Positions 5,223 to 6,109 of a DNA stretch of 6,109 nt are shown here, piece after piece. The position numbers and the translations under genes were made by a program. The stretch is from Bacteroidales bacterium. Its GTDB lineage: Bacteria; Bacteroidota; Bacteroidia; Bacteroidales; VadinHA17. Each line of letters opens with the position of its first letter. Position 1 is the stretch's first letter. The stretch covers positions 14,269 through 20,377 of the forward strand of contig PMIG01000166.1 in NCBI GenBank assembly GCA_003157055.1, in the 5' to 3' direction. Below the pieces are notes generated by a model. That model was not told the DNA's origin and did not search any database. It saw nothing but the letters and a program-made list of their open reading frames with translations.

Positions 5223-6109
5223 CTATGAAAAATCAAATCCGGAAATATAGGCAGGGGCATCATAAAACCTGTCTTTCTCCTCCTGGGTCATATTGATGAA
5301 TTTGGTATAAACCAGTCCGGGCTTGGCGTTTAGCATCCTGTTAAGCGCTCCCATTCTTACAACTGTCCGCATTTTATCGAAGAGGTTGCTCCTGTCGTCA
5401 AGCCATGTAAGCCCGGTATGAAACTCTTCTGCGGCACATGCCGACTCAAAAAGATTTCCAAGTTCTTTTTCCTTTCCTTTTTTGCAGTAAATAGCATCAA
5501 AAACCAGGTAATGAAACTCTCCGGGACGGAAAAGCCGTCTGAAATACGGGACTCCCGGCAGGACTTTCATCATTATCCATCCCCATATTCCGGGCATATC
5601 ATAAACTTTATATGCTGAAGGAATGGTGCATACCCCGGCTATGATCTCACTTCCTTCCCTCAGAACATAGTACTTGTCACCGAAAAAAGCATTTTCCGGA
5701 GTATACAATGAATAGTCTTTGTAATATTCATCCAGAAGCTCTTTCATTACCGGCTTTTCCTGGTCCGAAAGCCTGGATACCCGGGGATCAGCCTTTGGCG
5801 AAAAGCGGCTGAAGGCAACTGTAAGAAAAGATCTTATATATTCATAGCCCGCCTGGTTAACAAGGTTCTTTGATCTTTCATTCATGCTTTCAAGAAAAGC
5901 ATACATAATGTGCTTGTTTTCCTCAAAAACATCAGGAAGCTCAAGTATATGAGGCCTGCTGAATATTTCCAGGGTCCGCTGCTTGAATGAATAGTCGGAT
6001 TCAGGTTTGATGATAGCTTTTTCCCGCTTTCTCCAGTTTATGTTTGTCTGGTATGTGGACTGGAAGGCCAGGTATCTGATATATGTTGAAGGATATCGAA
6101 GTGCGCCTT
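5223..6109 (-). CDS. Probable GNAT-like N-acyltransferase, uncharacterised (N-terminus outside window)
   Basis: The frame is open from the window edge to TAG at 5225-5223, giving 294 residues. A Met encoded at 5906-5904 could suggest a shorter gene, but the frame stays open for 67 codons before it with protein-like composition (SDYSFKQRTLEIFSRPHILELPDVF), so the start is most likely beyond 6109. The C-terminal part has a GNAT-like order: a region with DEYYKDYSLYTPENAFF, a strand pair YYVLREGSEIIAGVCTI, then WGWIMMKVLPGVPYFRRLF, a strand FHYLVFDAIYCKKGKEKELGNLF resembling the cofactor-binding strand-helix, and a closing PAYISGFDFS. This assignment rests on overall pattern, not on a decisive motif. 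No signal peptide or membrane span is seen, so it is probably cytoplasmic. The adaptor gene follows 136 nt downstream on the same strand, but nothing shows a functional link. Confidence 0.6.
   Translation of the reverse strand, partial: GALRYPSTYIRYLAFQSTYQTNINWRKREKAIIKPESDYSFKQRTLEIFSRPHILELPDVFEENKHIMYAFLESMNERSKNLVNQAGYEYIRSFLTVAFSRFSPKADPRVSRLSDQEKPVMKELLDEYYKDYSLYTPENAFFGDKYYVLREGSEIIAGVCTIPSAYKVYDMPGIWGWIMMKVLPGVPYFRRLFRPGEFHYLVFDAIYCKKGKEKELGNLFESACAAEEFHTGLTWLDDRSNLFDKMRTVVRMGALNRMLNAKPGLVYTKFINMTQEEKDRFYDAPAYISGFDFS

Noticed and set aside
5223..5906. Complete 227-residue gene starting at 5906
   Set aside because: The same frame stays open to the window edge with protein-like sequence, so the internal Met is probably not the start.

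Overview
The window looks like chromosomal DNA of a Bacteroidota bacterium, probably an environmental Bacteroidales-type lineage. The evidence is a BlaR1-type peptidase carrying a SusC-like plug motif and a TonB-like C-terminus, a TTTG / TAnnTTTG promoter, no Shine-Dalgarno sequences before the genes, a tRNA without an encoded CCA, and CACAAAG-type intergenic inverted repeats. The genus cannot be read from the sequence.

Layout. Positions 1-1798, minus strand: a two-gene sensor-repressor operon. A BlaI/MecI-family repressor (1421-1798) comes first, and its stop codon overlaps the start of an M56/BlaR1-family membrane metallopeptidase (1-1421) whose C-terminus runs off the window. Upstream of the repressor are two near-identical palindromes with BlaI-like geometry, 40 bp apart centre to centre. 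One fills the spacer of a good Bacteroidota promoter, so the operon is very likely autoregulated. Positions 1938-2156: intergenic DNA with an 11-bp direct repeat and an imperfect inverted-repeat element of about 101 bp. Positions 2157-3575, plus strand: a lipoprotein of the Ntn-hydrolase (C45 / phospholipase B-like) type. Positions 3605-3659: a short palindromic repeat between 8-bp direct repeats. Positions 3676-3750, minus strand: tRNA-Val(GAC). Positions 3770-5086, minus strand: a membrane-fusion (HlyD/AcrA-like) efflux adaptor with a glycine-rich insert. Positions 5223-6109, minus strand: the 3' part of a probable GNAT-like acyltransferase whose start lies outside the window.

How the parts work together. 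BlaI and the M56 protein should form a signal-relay pair: the membrane peptidase senses a signal and causes loss of the repressor from its own operators. The nature of the signal is not shown. The TonB-like and SusC-plug-like tail suggests a link to the outer membrane or TonB system. The adaptor gene has no transporter partner in view, and the tRNA lies 19 nt behind it on the same strand. No mobile-element gene, CRISPR array, phage gene or complete new defence system is visible. The most unusual items are the domain fusion in the M56 protein and the paired operators.
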